Origin: a virus
DNA length: 23,786 bases
Virus record (IMG/VR): IMGVR_UViG_3300035182_000635
Location: 1-23,786 of that record
Direction: 5' to 3' (one strand)
Position 1 is the first letter of the stretch, and the number at the start of each line of letters is the position of its first letter. Under the pieces are notes generated by a model. It saw only the letters and a list, made by a program, of their open reading frames with translations. It searched no databases and was not told the DNA's origin. Shown piece after piece: positions 13,799 to 20,311 of this stretch. A program made the position numbers and the translations under genes.

Positions 13799-14692
13799 AT
13801 GGCATTATCATTTGAACAGCTCAAGGCCGCATTCGGCAAGCGGACTACCGGTAGCTCTAACGAGAATACCGGCTTCTGGGACAAGTTCTACCCATTCTAC
13901 AAGATGGACTTCTCTGAAACGGCGCTCTTCCGTTTCCTGCCTGACGCTGATGAGGAAAATCCTCTCGGTTTCATCATCGAAAATAAGTACCACGAGTTCA
14001 CCGTCAACGGCAAGCGTAAGCGCATCGCCTGCTTGAAGATGCACGACGGTGCTGATGCTCACTGCCCGGCTTGCGCTGCTTCAGCCAAGTACTACAACGA
14101 GCTCGGCGATGAGAAGATGGGTAAGCTCTTCTGGCGTAAGATTGACTACATCGGCGCCGGCCTGGTGATGCATTCGCCGTTTGACTACCCGATCAGGGCC
14201 GATGAGAACCCGGTTCGCCTGATCTCGCTCGGCCCGAAGCTGTTTAAGCGGATCGAGACCTCGATTGCGAGCGGTGACTTTGACGTTGCTCCGTATGACC
14301 TCGACGAAGGCTTTGACTTCAAGATCATGAAGACGAAGCAAGGCGAGTACGCTGACTACTCGAGCTCCGAGTTCGTGCGTAAGTCAACGGCCATCAGCGC
14401 TGCCCTCCGCAGCCAACTCGAGCTCGTTGACCTGAAGAAGTTCCGCTTCGCTCGTGTTGACGCTGATGCGATGCAGGCTCAAATCGAAGCCTTCATCACA
14501 GGCAAGTCCTATGAGGACGAGAAGGCGAGCTCTACTCCCGCTTCTGAGCCGGACACAAGCCTGAAGCAAACGCCGGTGCTGTCGGCTGCTGCTCCCGCTG
14601 GTGACAGCGCTCCCGCTGGTGACGGTGGTTCTGCATCTGATCGCGCTCGCGCTCTGCTGGCACGCATCAACAAGGACCGCGCCGCTAAGTAA
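13799..14692 (+). CDS. 32: Single-stranded DNA-binding protein gp32
   Basis: 297 residues (T4: 301). N-terminal MALSFEQLKAAFGKRTTGSS contains the basic cooperative-binding segment (KRTTGSS, compare the T4 LAST motif). The core has the zinc site with H65, C78, C89 and C92, matching the T4 ligands H64, C77, C87, C90, and the OB-fold stretch KLFWRKIDYIGAGLVMHSPF. The C-terminal domain is Ala/Pro/Gly-rich with repeated PAGD units (residues about 263-275) and ends basic (DRARALLARINKDRAAK), whereas T4 ends in an acidic protein-interaction tail; acidic residues here sit earlier. gp32 coats single-stranded DNA in replication and recombination and works with UvsX/UvsY encoded just downstream. Leader features suggest late transcription and translational self-control. 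Confidence 0.93.
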   Translation: MALSFEQLKAAFGKRTTGSSNENTGFWDKFYPFYKMDFSETALFRFLPDADEENPLGFIIENKYHEFTVNGKRKRIACLKMHDGADAHCPACAASAKYYNELGDEKMGKLFWRKIDYIGAGLVMHSPFDYPIRADENPVRLISLGPKLFKRIETSIASGDFDVAPYDLDEGFDFKIMKTKQGEYADYSSSEFVRKSTAISAALRSQLELVDLKKFRFARVDADAMQAQIEAFITGKSYEDEKASSTPASEPDTSLKQTPVLSAAAPAGDSAPAGDGGSASDRARALLARINKDRAAK

Positions 14693-14698
14693 GCGGTG

Positions 14699-14736
14699 AA
14701 GAGGGTGGCTTCGGTCACCCTTCTCTCTTTTCTTTC
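14699..14736 (+). terminator. Rho-independent terminator after gp32
   Basis: GAGGGTGGC (14701-14709) pairs with GTCACCCTT (14714-14722, with G-T wobbles) around TTCG, followed by a pyrimidine/T-rich run. As in T4, gp32 would thus be made from a mostly separate transcript. Confidence 0.85.
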
Positions 14737-14747
14737 AAGGCTTTCAA

Positions 14748-15200
14748 ATGAAAGTATTTCTTGGTGGTACTTGTAATGGATCCACATGGCGTGATCAGCT
14801 CATGCCGCTGCTTGAAGTCGAGTACTTCAATCCTGTAGTTCCCGACTGGACGCCTGAGTGCGCAGCTGAAGAGCTGCTGCAACGTGAGAGCTGTGACGTT
14901 TGCCTTTACGTGATCACGCCCGAGATGACTGGCGTGTACTCCATCGCTGAAATGGTTGATGACAGTAATAAGCGGCCTGAGAAGACCGTGTTTGCTGTGC
15001 TCAATCCAGATGAAACCATTGGGTCATTTACTTACATGGCCAAAACATTTACGCCGCCTCAGTTGAAGTCGCTCGAAGCAACTTCGAAGCTGGTCGCTGC
15101 GAACGGCGCAACCTCGCTCGGCATCCTATATCAAGGCTTGCATGGCGTTGAAAACCTGGCCGCTTACCTTAACATGAGAGGTGCAGGCGATGTCGCTTAA
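14748..15200 (+). CDS. Nucleoside 2-deoxyribosyltransferase-like protein
   Basis: 150 residues. The start MKVFLGGTCNGSTWRDQLMP and the later YFNPVVPDWTPE and DVCLYVITPEMTGVYSIAEM fit the nucleoside 2-deoxyribosyltransferase-like family: a Rossmann-like fold with an N-terminal G-G-T strand, D/E in the centre (candidate nucleophile near E71-E76 or E100) and the 'S-x-A-E' helix. These enzymes swap bases between deoxynucleosides or hydrolyse them. In a phage this could serve base salvage, base modification or depletion of nucleotide-based defence signals (inference). CAAGG before ATG 14748; its end overlaps uvsX by 11 bases, which ties it to the recombination operon. Confidence 0.7.
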   Translation: MKVFLGGTCNGSTWRDQLMPLLEVEYFNPVVPDWTPECAAEELLQRESCDVCLYVITPEMTGVYSIAEMVDDSNKRPEKTVFAVLNPDETIGSFTYMAKTFTPPQLKSLEATSKLVAANGATSLGILYQGLHGVENLAAYLNMRGAGDVA

Positions 15201-16260
15201 ATTTCTAGCAGAGTTCAGAAAAAACGCGGCCAAATTAGAGAACGTCAACCTTGACGCTAAGCCTCCTGCATTCTGGTACAGCACAGGCAACTATGCGCTC
15301 AACCGCATCATCTCAGGTAGCTATCGGTACGGCTTTCCCCAAGGTCGTGTCACGGCTTTAGCAGGCCCATCTGACTCAGGTAAGTCCTTCTTGCTGACCA
15401 ACGGTATGATGCAAGCGCAAGCTGAAGGCGCTTACGTGCTCGCAATTGACACCGAAAACGCGCTCGACTACAACTACCTCAAGCGGGTGGGTGTCAACGT
15501 GTCACCTGACAAGTTCCAGCCTGTGCAGGTTGTGACGGTGCAGGACGTGGTTGACGTGCTGTCTGACTTTGTCGGTCTGTACCTCAAAGACTATGGCAAG
15601 TACAATCCTGAAGCACCGAAGGTCTTTGTCGGCATCGACTCGCTCAGCATGCTGCTGACTGAGGCCGAAAATGAGAACTTCAACAAGGGTGATCAGAAGG
15701 GCGACCAAGGTCAGCAAGCGAAGCAGATCAAGCACTTCCTGAAGACCATGGTTTCGCGGATGAAAATGACCAACATGACGTTGGTCACGACTGCGCACGT
15801 CTACTCAGCTGACCCACTGAAGGGTGAAGGCATGTACTCAGTGACGCCGTCGCTGCGGTACGCTTGCAGCCAGATCCCGATCATTACGAAGCTGAAGCTG
15901 AATGACGAGGACGCCAAGGGCAAGAAGACCACGATCGGCATTCGGTTGCGCGCTGAGACCTTCAAGTCGCGCTTCTCGTTGATCGGCTCAAAGGTCGAGC
16001 TAGAAGTCCCGTATGACAGAGGCTTAGACCCGCTGTCAGGCATCGTTGACCGATTGGTTGATGATGACGTGCTGCTGAAGGGCGCTTCAGGTTGGTATAC
16101 CCTCGAGTATGAAGGTGTGCCGGCTAAGAAGTTCCAAGAGAAGCAGCTTACCCCAGAGCTTGTTGAGCTCTGCCTTAACCACCCGAAGCTCAAAGAGGTT
16201 GACGAGCGCTTCAGCTCGCTTACCCTCGATGACGCTGAAGAAGAGAAACACACATCATAA
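15190..16260 (+). CDS. uvsX: UvsX RecA-like recombinase
   Basis: 356 residues from ATG 15190 (a GTG at 15181 is in frame, but GAGAGG at 15176-15181 is well placed for the ATG); T4 UvsX has 391. Walker A GPSDSGKS at 59-66, a Walker-B-like strand KVFVGIDSLSML, and a loop with basic/Gln-rich residues (FNKGDQKGDQGQQAKQ), then MTLVTTAHVY. A short acidic C-terminus (LDDAEEEKH) resembles the regulatory acidic tail of RecA-family proteins. UvsX forms filaments on single-stranded DNA and carries out strand exchange, loaded by UvsY against gp32. It carries no intein, unlike gp17 and UvsW here. Confidence 0.93.
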   Translation: MSLKFLAEFRKNAAKLENVNLDAKPPAFWYSTGNYALNRIISGSYRYGFPQGRVTALAGPSDSGKSFLLTNGMMQAQAEGAYVLAIDTENALDYNYLKRVGVNVSPDKFQPVQVVTVQDVVDVLSDFVGLYLKDYGKYNPEAPKVFVGIDSLSMLLTEAENENFNKGDQKGDQGQQAKQIKHFLKTMVSRMKMTNMTLVTTAHVYSADPLKGEGMYSVTPSLRYACSQIPIITKLKLNDEDAKGKKTTIGIRLRAETFKSRFSLIGSKVELEVPYDRGLDPLSGIVDRLVDDDVLLKGASGWYTLEYEGVPAKKFQEKQLTPELVELCLNHPKLKEVDERFSSLTLDDAEEEKHTS

Positions 16261-16269
16261 AGGATAATC

Positions 16270-16467
16270 ATGTCAACTCATGTCATGATCGTTAAGAAGC
16301 CAAGCGGTCACAATCTCAAGGTGACTGTCATGAACCCAGGCGATGCTGAAGCACGAGTGCATCTGCTGACAGACAACCAGGCCGTTGAGGTCATGGTCTA
16401 CGGCGGTGACGCTGCCATCGGCGGTGGTACCATTCAGCTTCACGAAGTGGACAAGCCTGCAGCATGA
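16270..16467 (+). CDS. Small hypothetical protein
   Basis: 65 residues behind a clear TAAAGGA site (16258-16264). Predominantly beta (HVMIVKKPSGHNLKVTVMN, VHLLTDNQAVEVMVYGGDAA), possibly a single small barrel. No family recognised. ATGA overlap with the GroES-like gene suggests coupled translation. Confidence 0.6.
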   Translation: MSTHVMIVKKPSGHNLKVTVMNPGDAEARVHLLTDNQAVEVMVYGGDAAIGGGTIQLHEVDKPAA

Positions 16468-16787
16468 CCACAACTATCAAGCCCCTTGGCGATTTCATTT
16501 GGGTCTCGCCGCTCGCTGATGACTCAAATGAGCCATATGTCGACAACGTCATCTCAAAGCAAGGCCTGCTGATGGTCGTGCAGAAGCAGAAGGCAGCGTC
16601 ACGTGGTTACGTGCGAGCCATCGGTCCTGGCAAGCGTGACGCCAACGGTGATTACGTCAAGATGCCGCCCATCCTCTTGGGTGACCTTGTGCGCTGGACC
16701 CAAGGTTCGGCGCAGCGTATCGAGCTGAGCGGTGAGAAGATGTACATCGTCTCAGCCTCGGCATTGATCGGTGTCGAGAGGCCGTAA
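16464..16787 (+). CDS. groES: GroES-like co-chaperonin (T4 gp31 counterpart)
   Basis: 107 residues (T4 gp31: 111; GroES: 97). IKPLGDFIWVSPL is the typical N-terminal strand 'I-x-P-L-x-D-x-I-x-V'. A mobile-loop region follows at about 28-40 (VISKQGLLMVVQKQ), then SRGYVRAIGPGKRDANGDYV, and LLGDLVRWTQGSAQRIELSG with the C-terminal MYIVSASALIGV, which correspond to GroES 'V-x-x-V-G-x-G' and 'V-x-x-G-D-x-V-x-F'. Such proteins cap host GroEL, in T4 to fold the large major capsid protein gp23. Placement between uvsX and uvsY is unlike T4, where gene 31 is elsewhere. Confidence 0.85.
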   Translation: MTTTIKPLGDFIWVSPLADDSNEPYVDNVISKQGLLMVVQKQKAASRGYVRAIGPGKRDANGDYVKMPPILLGDLVRWTQGSAQRIELSGEKMYIVSASALIGVERP

Positions 16788-16789
16788 GC

Positions 16790-17251
16790 ATGTCCTTTAC
16801 TGGAGGGCTCAAGCGCGAGCCTCTGGCTAAGATCGCTGACAGGCTCGCTAACTACGAGCTTGTCATTACGAGCTCAGCGCCGGTGTTTGAGATGAGCGGC
16901 AAGAAGCTCGAAGAGCTTTGCAAGCAGCATCCGCAAGATCTGTCGATGTATGCCCTGCTATTGCAAGAGTGCAAGACCATCGAGCAGTATGTTGCCGTAA
17001 AGGCTGAAGAGCAAGAAGGCCTGCTCTACCGCAAGTACATCGAGTCAGGCGCTCGTGCGCTTGGGGCGTCAGAGCTTAAGCAGTATGTCAAGAGCGACCC
17101 GCTCTACGTTGAGATCAAGACTATCATGGTTGAAGTTGACCATGTGAAGCGAAGTCTTGAAGCAATTGTAGGCGCGCTTGAAACTATGGGGTGGACTTTG
17201 TCGAACATCACCAAGCTTCGTGTCGCCCAAATGGATCATGTAATTCTATGA
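16790..17251 (+). CDS. uvsY: UvsY recombination mediator
   Basis: 153 residues (T4: 137). Helical throughout. A central LRKYIES-like motif (EQEGLLYRKYIESGARALGA) parallels the T4 'K-x-A-L-K-A-R-L-D-Y-Y-S-G-R' DNA-binding helix, and the end EAIVGALETMGWTLSNITKLR parallels T4 'C-S-G-A-L-D-A-I-K-S-R-G-F-A-I-K-H-I-Q-D-M-R'. UvsY removes gp32 from single-stranded DNA and loads UvsX. The position after uvsX and the GroES-like gene supports the call. GAGAGG precedes ATG 16790. Confidence 0.75.
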   Translation: MSFTGGLKREPLAKIADRLANYELVITSSAPVFEMSGKKLEELCKQHPQDLSMYALLLQECKTIEQYVAVKAEEQEGLLYRKYIESGARALGASELKQYVKSDPLYVEIKTIMVEVDHVKRSLEAIVGALETMGWTLSNITKLRVAQMDHVIL

Positions 17252-17273
17252 TAGCTGCACCTTTTTTCAATCT

Positions 17274-17471
17274 ATGACTAGCACACAAGCTGCCAATGCA
17301 TCACAAACGGCTGAGGAAGCCGTCAGGAAGATCATTGAAGACATAGAGGCGTCGGTTTACATGGGCTCGATGTTTTTATGCCTCTCGGCGCCGCAACGAG
17401 AGCGCCTACGCAAGCGCTGGATCAAGCTGATTGAAGGCGACGAGGTTGAGCATGACTGGGCTAACTACTAA
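17274..17471 (+). CDS. Small hypothetical protein
   Basis: 65 residues, helical and charged (TAEEAVRKIIEDIEASVY, ERLRKRWIKLIEGDE). It has no Shine-Dalgarno site; a T-run (17262-17267) lies before the start. Its 3' end overlaps the 3' end of the converging transglycosylase gene by 11 bases, a pattern that supports both ends being real. No family recognised. Confidence 0.45.
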   Translation: MTSTQAANASQTAEEAVRKIIEDIEASVYMGSMFLCLSAPQRERLRKRWIKLIEGDEVEHDWANY

Positions 17472-18336
17472 GGCCGAGCCGTTGCTTAAGCCGGTTCATG
17501 ACAACCCCGAACCTATTGGGATGCTTAGGATCAATTTTTGCAACTTCTTCTCGCCACATCGCTTCTATGTCAGCTAACGGCTTGTGAGCTTTATCAGCTA
17601 AAGCTTGCAACCGTTTAGCATAAGCTGACACTTTCTTAGCAGGAGGCCTTGGGCCTTCTCGCTCGCCACTGATATATGGGTCAGAGCGCTTCATCATTCC
17701 CTCATACATGTCTCGTTCATCATCGAATTTAGGCACGTAGCGAGGGTTCAAACCCTTCTTCTTCATGTAGTTTGTGAGCCCTACGTTGTAGGCTTGTAAC
17801 GCTGCTTCTTTGCTCTTCAGCTTTTGATAGTAGTCATGCAGGATCTTCGAGCCTACTTTGATCTGCTCTTCGGCGCTCGCCTTGAGCTTGTTAGGGTCTA
17901 GCCCCCACACGCCAGGTCTTACCTGCATTAACCCTACAGCTGGGTCTTTTGCTAGCTTCGAAGCGGCGTGCGGCTTAAATGAGCTTTCGATTCCTACTAC
18001 AGCAAGGATGTCCTCAGCTTTCGGGAACGTAGCTGCCTCGTGCTTAATAGCCAGCTTGGCGACTTTGACAGCAAAGTCGGTACCTACGGCATACTTGTCT
18101 GTAATCGCTGTAGCTAACGTGCGAGCACGTGCGTCAACCTTTGCTGCAAAACTCTTGAAGCTTTGACGTTTGATCTCTGATTGCTGTTCACCCTTGTCGA
18201 CGTAGTGTGGGTTACCTGTGGTCGAACCACCTGTCAAAGCGGCAGCAGCAACTGAGCCCGCAGCAACGATGTGCTTTAGCTTGAGCTCAGATAACTCTTG
18301 TGCAGTCTCAGGTGTTATTGCTTGGTCGAGCTTCAT
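17461..18336 (-). CDS. Lytic transglycosylase (SLT domain) with phage helical C-terminal domain
   Basis: 291 residues, read on the minus strand. Residues about 105-210 form a soluble-lytic-transglycosylase domain: ILAVVGIESSFKPHAAS with the catalytic Glu in G-I-E-S-S-F, VGLMQVRPGVWGL (the G-L-M-Q-V motif), and ALQAYNVGLTNY (A-Y-N-x-G). Residues about 235-288 (YAKRLQALADKAHKPLADIE through RLKQRLGLSS) are the same helical module as the N-terminus of the 10001 protein. The N-terminus MKLDQAITPETAQELSEL resembles the capsid-targeting-like starts of other genes and there is no signal peptide, although residues 23-36 are Ala/Val-rich. A virion enzyme that thins peptidoglycan during DNA entry is more likely than a lysis enzyme (inference). 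It is the only supported minus-strand gene. Confidence 0.85.
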   Translation of the reverse strand: MKLDQAITPETAQELSELKLKHIVAAGSVAAAALTGGSTTGNPHYVDKGEQQSEIKRQSFKSFAAKVDARARTLATAITDKYAVGTDFAVKVAKLAIKHEAATFPKAEDILAVVGIESSFKPHAASKLAKDPAVGLMQVRPGVWGLDPNKLKASAEEQIKVGSKILHDYYQKLKSKEAALQAYNVGLTNYMKKKGLNPRYVPKFDDERDMYEGMMKRSDPYISGEREGPRPPAKKVSAYAKRLQALADKAHKPLADIEAMWREEVAKIDPKHPNRFGVVMNRLKQRLGLSS

Positions 18337-18355
18337 TGGTCGCTTTTAATAGCCT

Positions 18356-18363
18356 GCTAAATA
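18356..18363 (+). promoter_or_regulatory. Late promoter box GCTAAATA for uvsW
   Basis: Late-type box 36 bases before ATG 18400, the same 8-mer as before gp17 and the 10001 gene. T4 uvsW is also a late gene. Confidence 0.6.
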
Positions 18364-18376
18364 ATGCATTGTTGAC

Positions 18377-18384
18377 TATTTATG
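18377..18384 (-). promoter_or_regulatory. Late promoter box CATAAATA for the transglycosylase
   Basis: On the minus strand the sequence reads CATAAATA, 40 bases before the transglycosylase ATG. The predicted start point lies within a few bases of that of the opposing uvsW late promoter. Confidence 0.6.
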
Positions 18385-18399
18385 AGATACTATTAAGTT

Positions 18400-19377
18400 A
18401 TGACTAAGAAGTGTACGGTGACTATTGAGGACGAGGTTAAATGCCGGATTGGTGGCCTACATCCGAGTGATCTGGGCGTGCTTTGGGAGAAGTTCGGTAT
18501 TTACGTTGAAGGCTACCGTTACATGCCTCAGTTCCAGCTGCGTAGGTGGGACGGCAAAACGCACTACTTCGACAAAGAAGGTAGGACCTACACGAAGCTG
18601 CTTGATGAGATTCTTCCGTACCTGATCGCTTGGGACTACGACATCGACATCGATGACCGTAGGCTGCCCGCTGCCCAAATCACAGATACGATTGACGCTG
18701 ACTTCTTTAAACTCGGCGCCGAGTTTCAGTTTCGTGACTACCAACTCAATGTTGTCAACCAGCTGCTAGCGGCAGGCTCGGGCTTTGGCATCTGCGCAAC
18801 GGGCAGCGGCAAGACCTCGATGTGCGCCGCGATCTGCTACATGCTAGCTAAGCACGGCTACCAAACTGTTGTGATCGTGCCAGGACAAGACCTGGTAGCT
18901 CAGACTGTGACTGAGTTTCATGACAGGCTTCGGAACGTTGCTGATGGCATTACTATCGGGTCATATTCTGGCAGCGAGAAGCAGATTGACAACAACATCG
19001 TAGTCGCTACGTGGCAATCCCTGCAGAACGCACCGCACTACATGACCTACTTTCAAGCATTTATAGTAGATGAATGTTTTGCTGCGGGTTCGCAAGTGTT
19101 AACACCTGATGGCTATATGCCAATAGAGACCTTGACAGCAGGTTCTAAAGTTATTTCTTATGATGAGTTAGTCGGTGAGTTTGTTATTGATCAAGTAATT
19201 AAGCTGTATAAATCTTTATCAAAGTCAAAAACTGAAAAAATGTATCGCTTGTTGTTTGATGATGAAACTGTGATAGAAGTAACAGGTAATCATAAATTTT
19301 TAACAGCGAGAGGTTATGTTAGGGCTGATGAATTAGGCCCTGATGATGAAATTGTAAATACAAGGACACACAGCTAA
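18400..19377 (+). CDS. uvsW: UvsW helicase, N-terminal part fused to an N-intein
   Basis: 325 residues. Residues 1-225 are N-extein: an N-terminal DNA-binding domain as in T4 UvsW (YRYMPQFQLRRWDGKTHYF), a Q-motif-like FQFRDYQLNVVNQLL, Walker A ATGSGKT (133-139), motif Ia VVIVPGQDLVAQT and motif Ib VVATWQSLQN, ending FIVDE, the first half of the DExH box. C226 begins a 100-residue N-intein up to the stop at 19375. The remaining helicase motifs are in the ORF at 19433. UvsW is the T4 superfamily 2 helicase that moves Holliday junctions and R-loops and switches off origin-dependent replication. Joined, the product would be about 482 residues, close to T4 (about 500). Confidence 0.9.
   Translation: MTKKCTVTIEDEVKCRIGGLHPSDLGVLWEKFGIYVEGYRYMPQFQLRRWDGKTHYFDKEGRTYTKLLDEILPYLIAWDYDIDIDDRRLPAAQITDTIDADFFKLGAEFQFRDYQLNVVNQLLAAGSGFGICATGSGKTSMCAAICYMLAKHGYQTVVIVPGQDLVAQTVTEFHDRLRNVADGITIGSYSGSEKQIDNNIVVATWQSLQNAPHYMTYFQAFIVDECFAAGSQVLTPDGYMPIETLTAGSKVISYDELVGEFVIDQVIKLYKSLSKSKTEKMYRLLFDDETVIEVTGNHKFLTARGYVRADELGPDDEIVNTRTHS
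19075..19374 (+). other. N-intein of the split intein in UvsW
   Basis: 100 residues from Cys226: block A CFAAGSQVLTPDGYMPIETL, then block B TVIEVTGNHKFLTARGYVRA with G-N-H-K-F, and ADELGPDDEIV. This is a full conventional N-intein, so the break is at the usual site before block F. The DNA becomes markedly AT-rich at the intein border, in line with horizontal arrival. Confidence 0.9.
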
Positions 19378-19389
19378 AGCGGATTTATT

Positions 19390-19425
19390 ATGCCAAGACC
19401 AGGATGGCGAACCGTAATAGCTTAA
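19390..19425 (+). other. 11-residue open frame in the intein gap
   Basis: MPRPGWRTVIA then TAA, between the two UvsW ORFs. It could be an endonuclease remnant or a chance frame. Without coupling overlaps the case is weak. Confidence 0.15.
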
Positions 19426-19432
19426 AAAGCAT

Positions 19433-19537
19433 ATGAAGCTTATACAAAGAATAGAGATTGATAAACCTAGCGAGGTCTATAATCTTCATGTTGAAAAAAA
19501 TCACAATTATGTCGTTAATGGGGCGGTGGTTTCTAAT
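19433..19537 (+). other. C-intein of the split intein in UvsW
   Basis: 35 residues: block F EVYNLHVEKNHNYVVNG and block G AVVSN followed by Cys. The terminal Asn and +1 Cys are intact, but the penultimate residue is Ser instead of the usual His, a change known to be tolerated in some inteins. Size fits canonical split C-inteins (35-40 residues). Confidence 0.9.
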
Positions 19538-20311
19538 TGTCACGGCGCAAAAGCTGAAGTCATCCGTGACCTGATCAACAACCACGGCAAGCATATCGCC
19601 TTCCGTTACGGCGTGACAGGCACGTTTCCGAAAGTTGAGACCGATCAGTATGCGCTAAAGTGCTCGATTGGCCAGATCATCGCACAAGTTGACGCGGCTT
19701 GGCTGATTCAGCAAGGCTACCTCTCGAGCATTGACATCACGGCTATCGAAACGCAGGATATCGTTGAGGATGAGTTCCCGGATTACCAGTCCGAGAAGGC
19801 TTACCTAGGGCGTAGCGAAGAGCGCCTCGAGCTGTTAGCAAAGATGATCATTGAGAAGCGTGACGAGCTAGGTAATACGCTGGTGCTCGTCAACTCGATC
19901 TCGCAAGGACAAGCTCTTGAAGAGCTGATCCCTGGGTCAGTGTTCCTCTTCGGCGAGTCTGAGAAGGACCTTCGCGCTCAGAACTATGCCGAATATGCTG
20001 ACCGAGATGATATTATCCTGATTGCCACGGTAGGGATCGCGTCAACGGGAATTAGCATCGATCGAATCTTCTGCCAATGGTTGATAGATATTGGCAAGTC
20101 ATTTACTCGTTGCATTCAGTCGGTAGGCCGTGGCCTCCGTAAGAAGGGCGACAAGAACCACATCTTCGTCTTTGACTTTCACTCGAAGCTGAAGTTTAGC
20201 AAGAAGCACTTTAAAAAGCGCAAGGACTACTACACTGAAGCCGGCTACCCAATTTCAAAGCCAGTTAAAGTCAAGTACACAGCAAACGTCAAACCAGGAC
20301 TAATTTCATGA
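19433..20311 (+). CDS. uvsW: UvsW helicase, C-intein fused to C-terminal part
   Basis: 292 residues. Residues 1-35 are the C-intein and C36 is the +1 residue; after splicing, DE joins CHGAK to restore the DECH box (motif II). Downstream are motif III region VTGTFPK, a RecA-like domain 2 with TLVLVNSISQGQALEELI, motif V ATVGIASTGISIDRI, and motif VI QSVGRGLRKKG. It ends with basic segments (FSKKHFKKRKDYY). The start ATG 19433 has only a weak A-rich upstream region. The frame upstream has a stop at 19418, past the other ORF's stop, so a single-base error could not merge them. Confidence 0.9.
   Translation: MKLIQRIEIDKPSEVYNLHVEKNHNYVVNGAVVSNCHGAKAEVIRDLINNHGKHIAFRYGVTGTFPKVETDQYALKCSIGQIIAQVDAAWLIQQGYLSSIDITAIETQDIVEDEFPDYQSEKAYLGRSEERLELLAKMIIEKRDELGNTLVLVNSISQGQALEELIPGSVFLFGESEKDLRAQNYAEYADRDDIILIATVGIASTGISIDRIFCQWLIDIGKSFTRCIQSVGRGLRKKGDKNHIFVFDFHSKLKFSKKHFKKRKDYYTEAGYPISKPVKVKYTANVKPGLIS

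Noticed and set aside
14509-14787. Minus-strand open frame of 92 codons crossing the gp32 terminator
   Set aside because: It overlaps gp32 and the terminator, with composition expected from the reverse of Ala/Pro-rich codons.
15502-16271. Minus-strand open frames opposite uvsX
   Set aside because: uvsX is unambiguous on the + strand; these are mirror frames.
17235-17267. ATCAT/ATGAT stem followed by T6 as a terminator after uvsY
   Set aside because: The stem is five AT-rich pairs and is separated from the T-run by nine bases.
18498-18505. CGTAAATA on the minus strand inside uvsW; similar GAGTAAATA on the minus strand at 11179-11187
   Set aside because: Short degenerate boxes will occur by chance and no minus-strand gene lies downstream.
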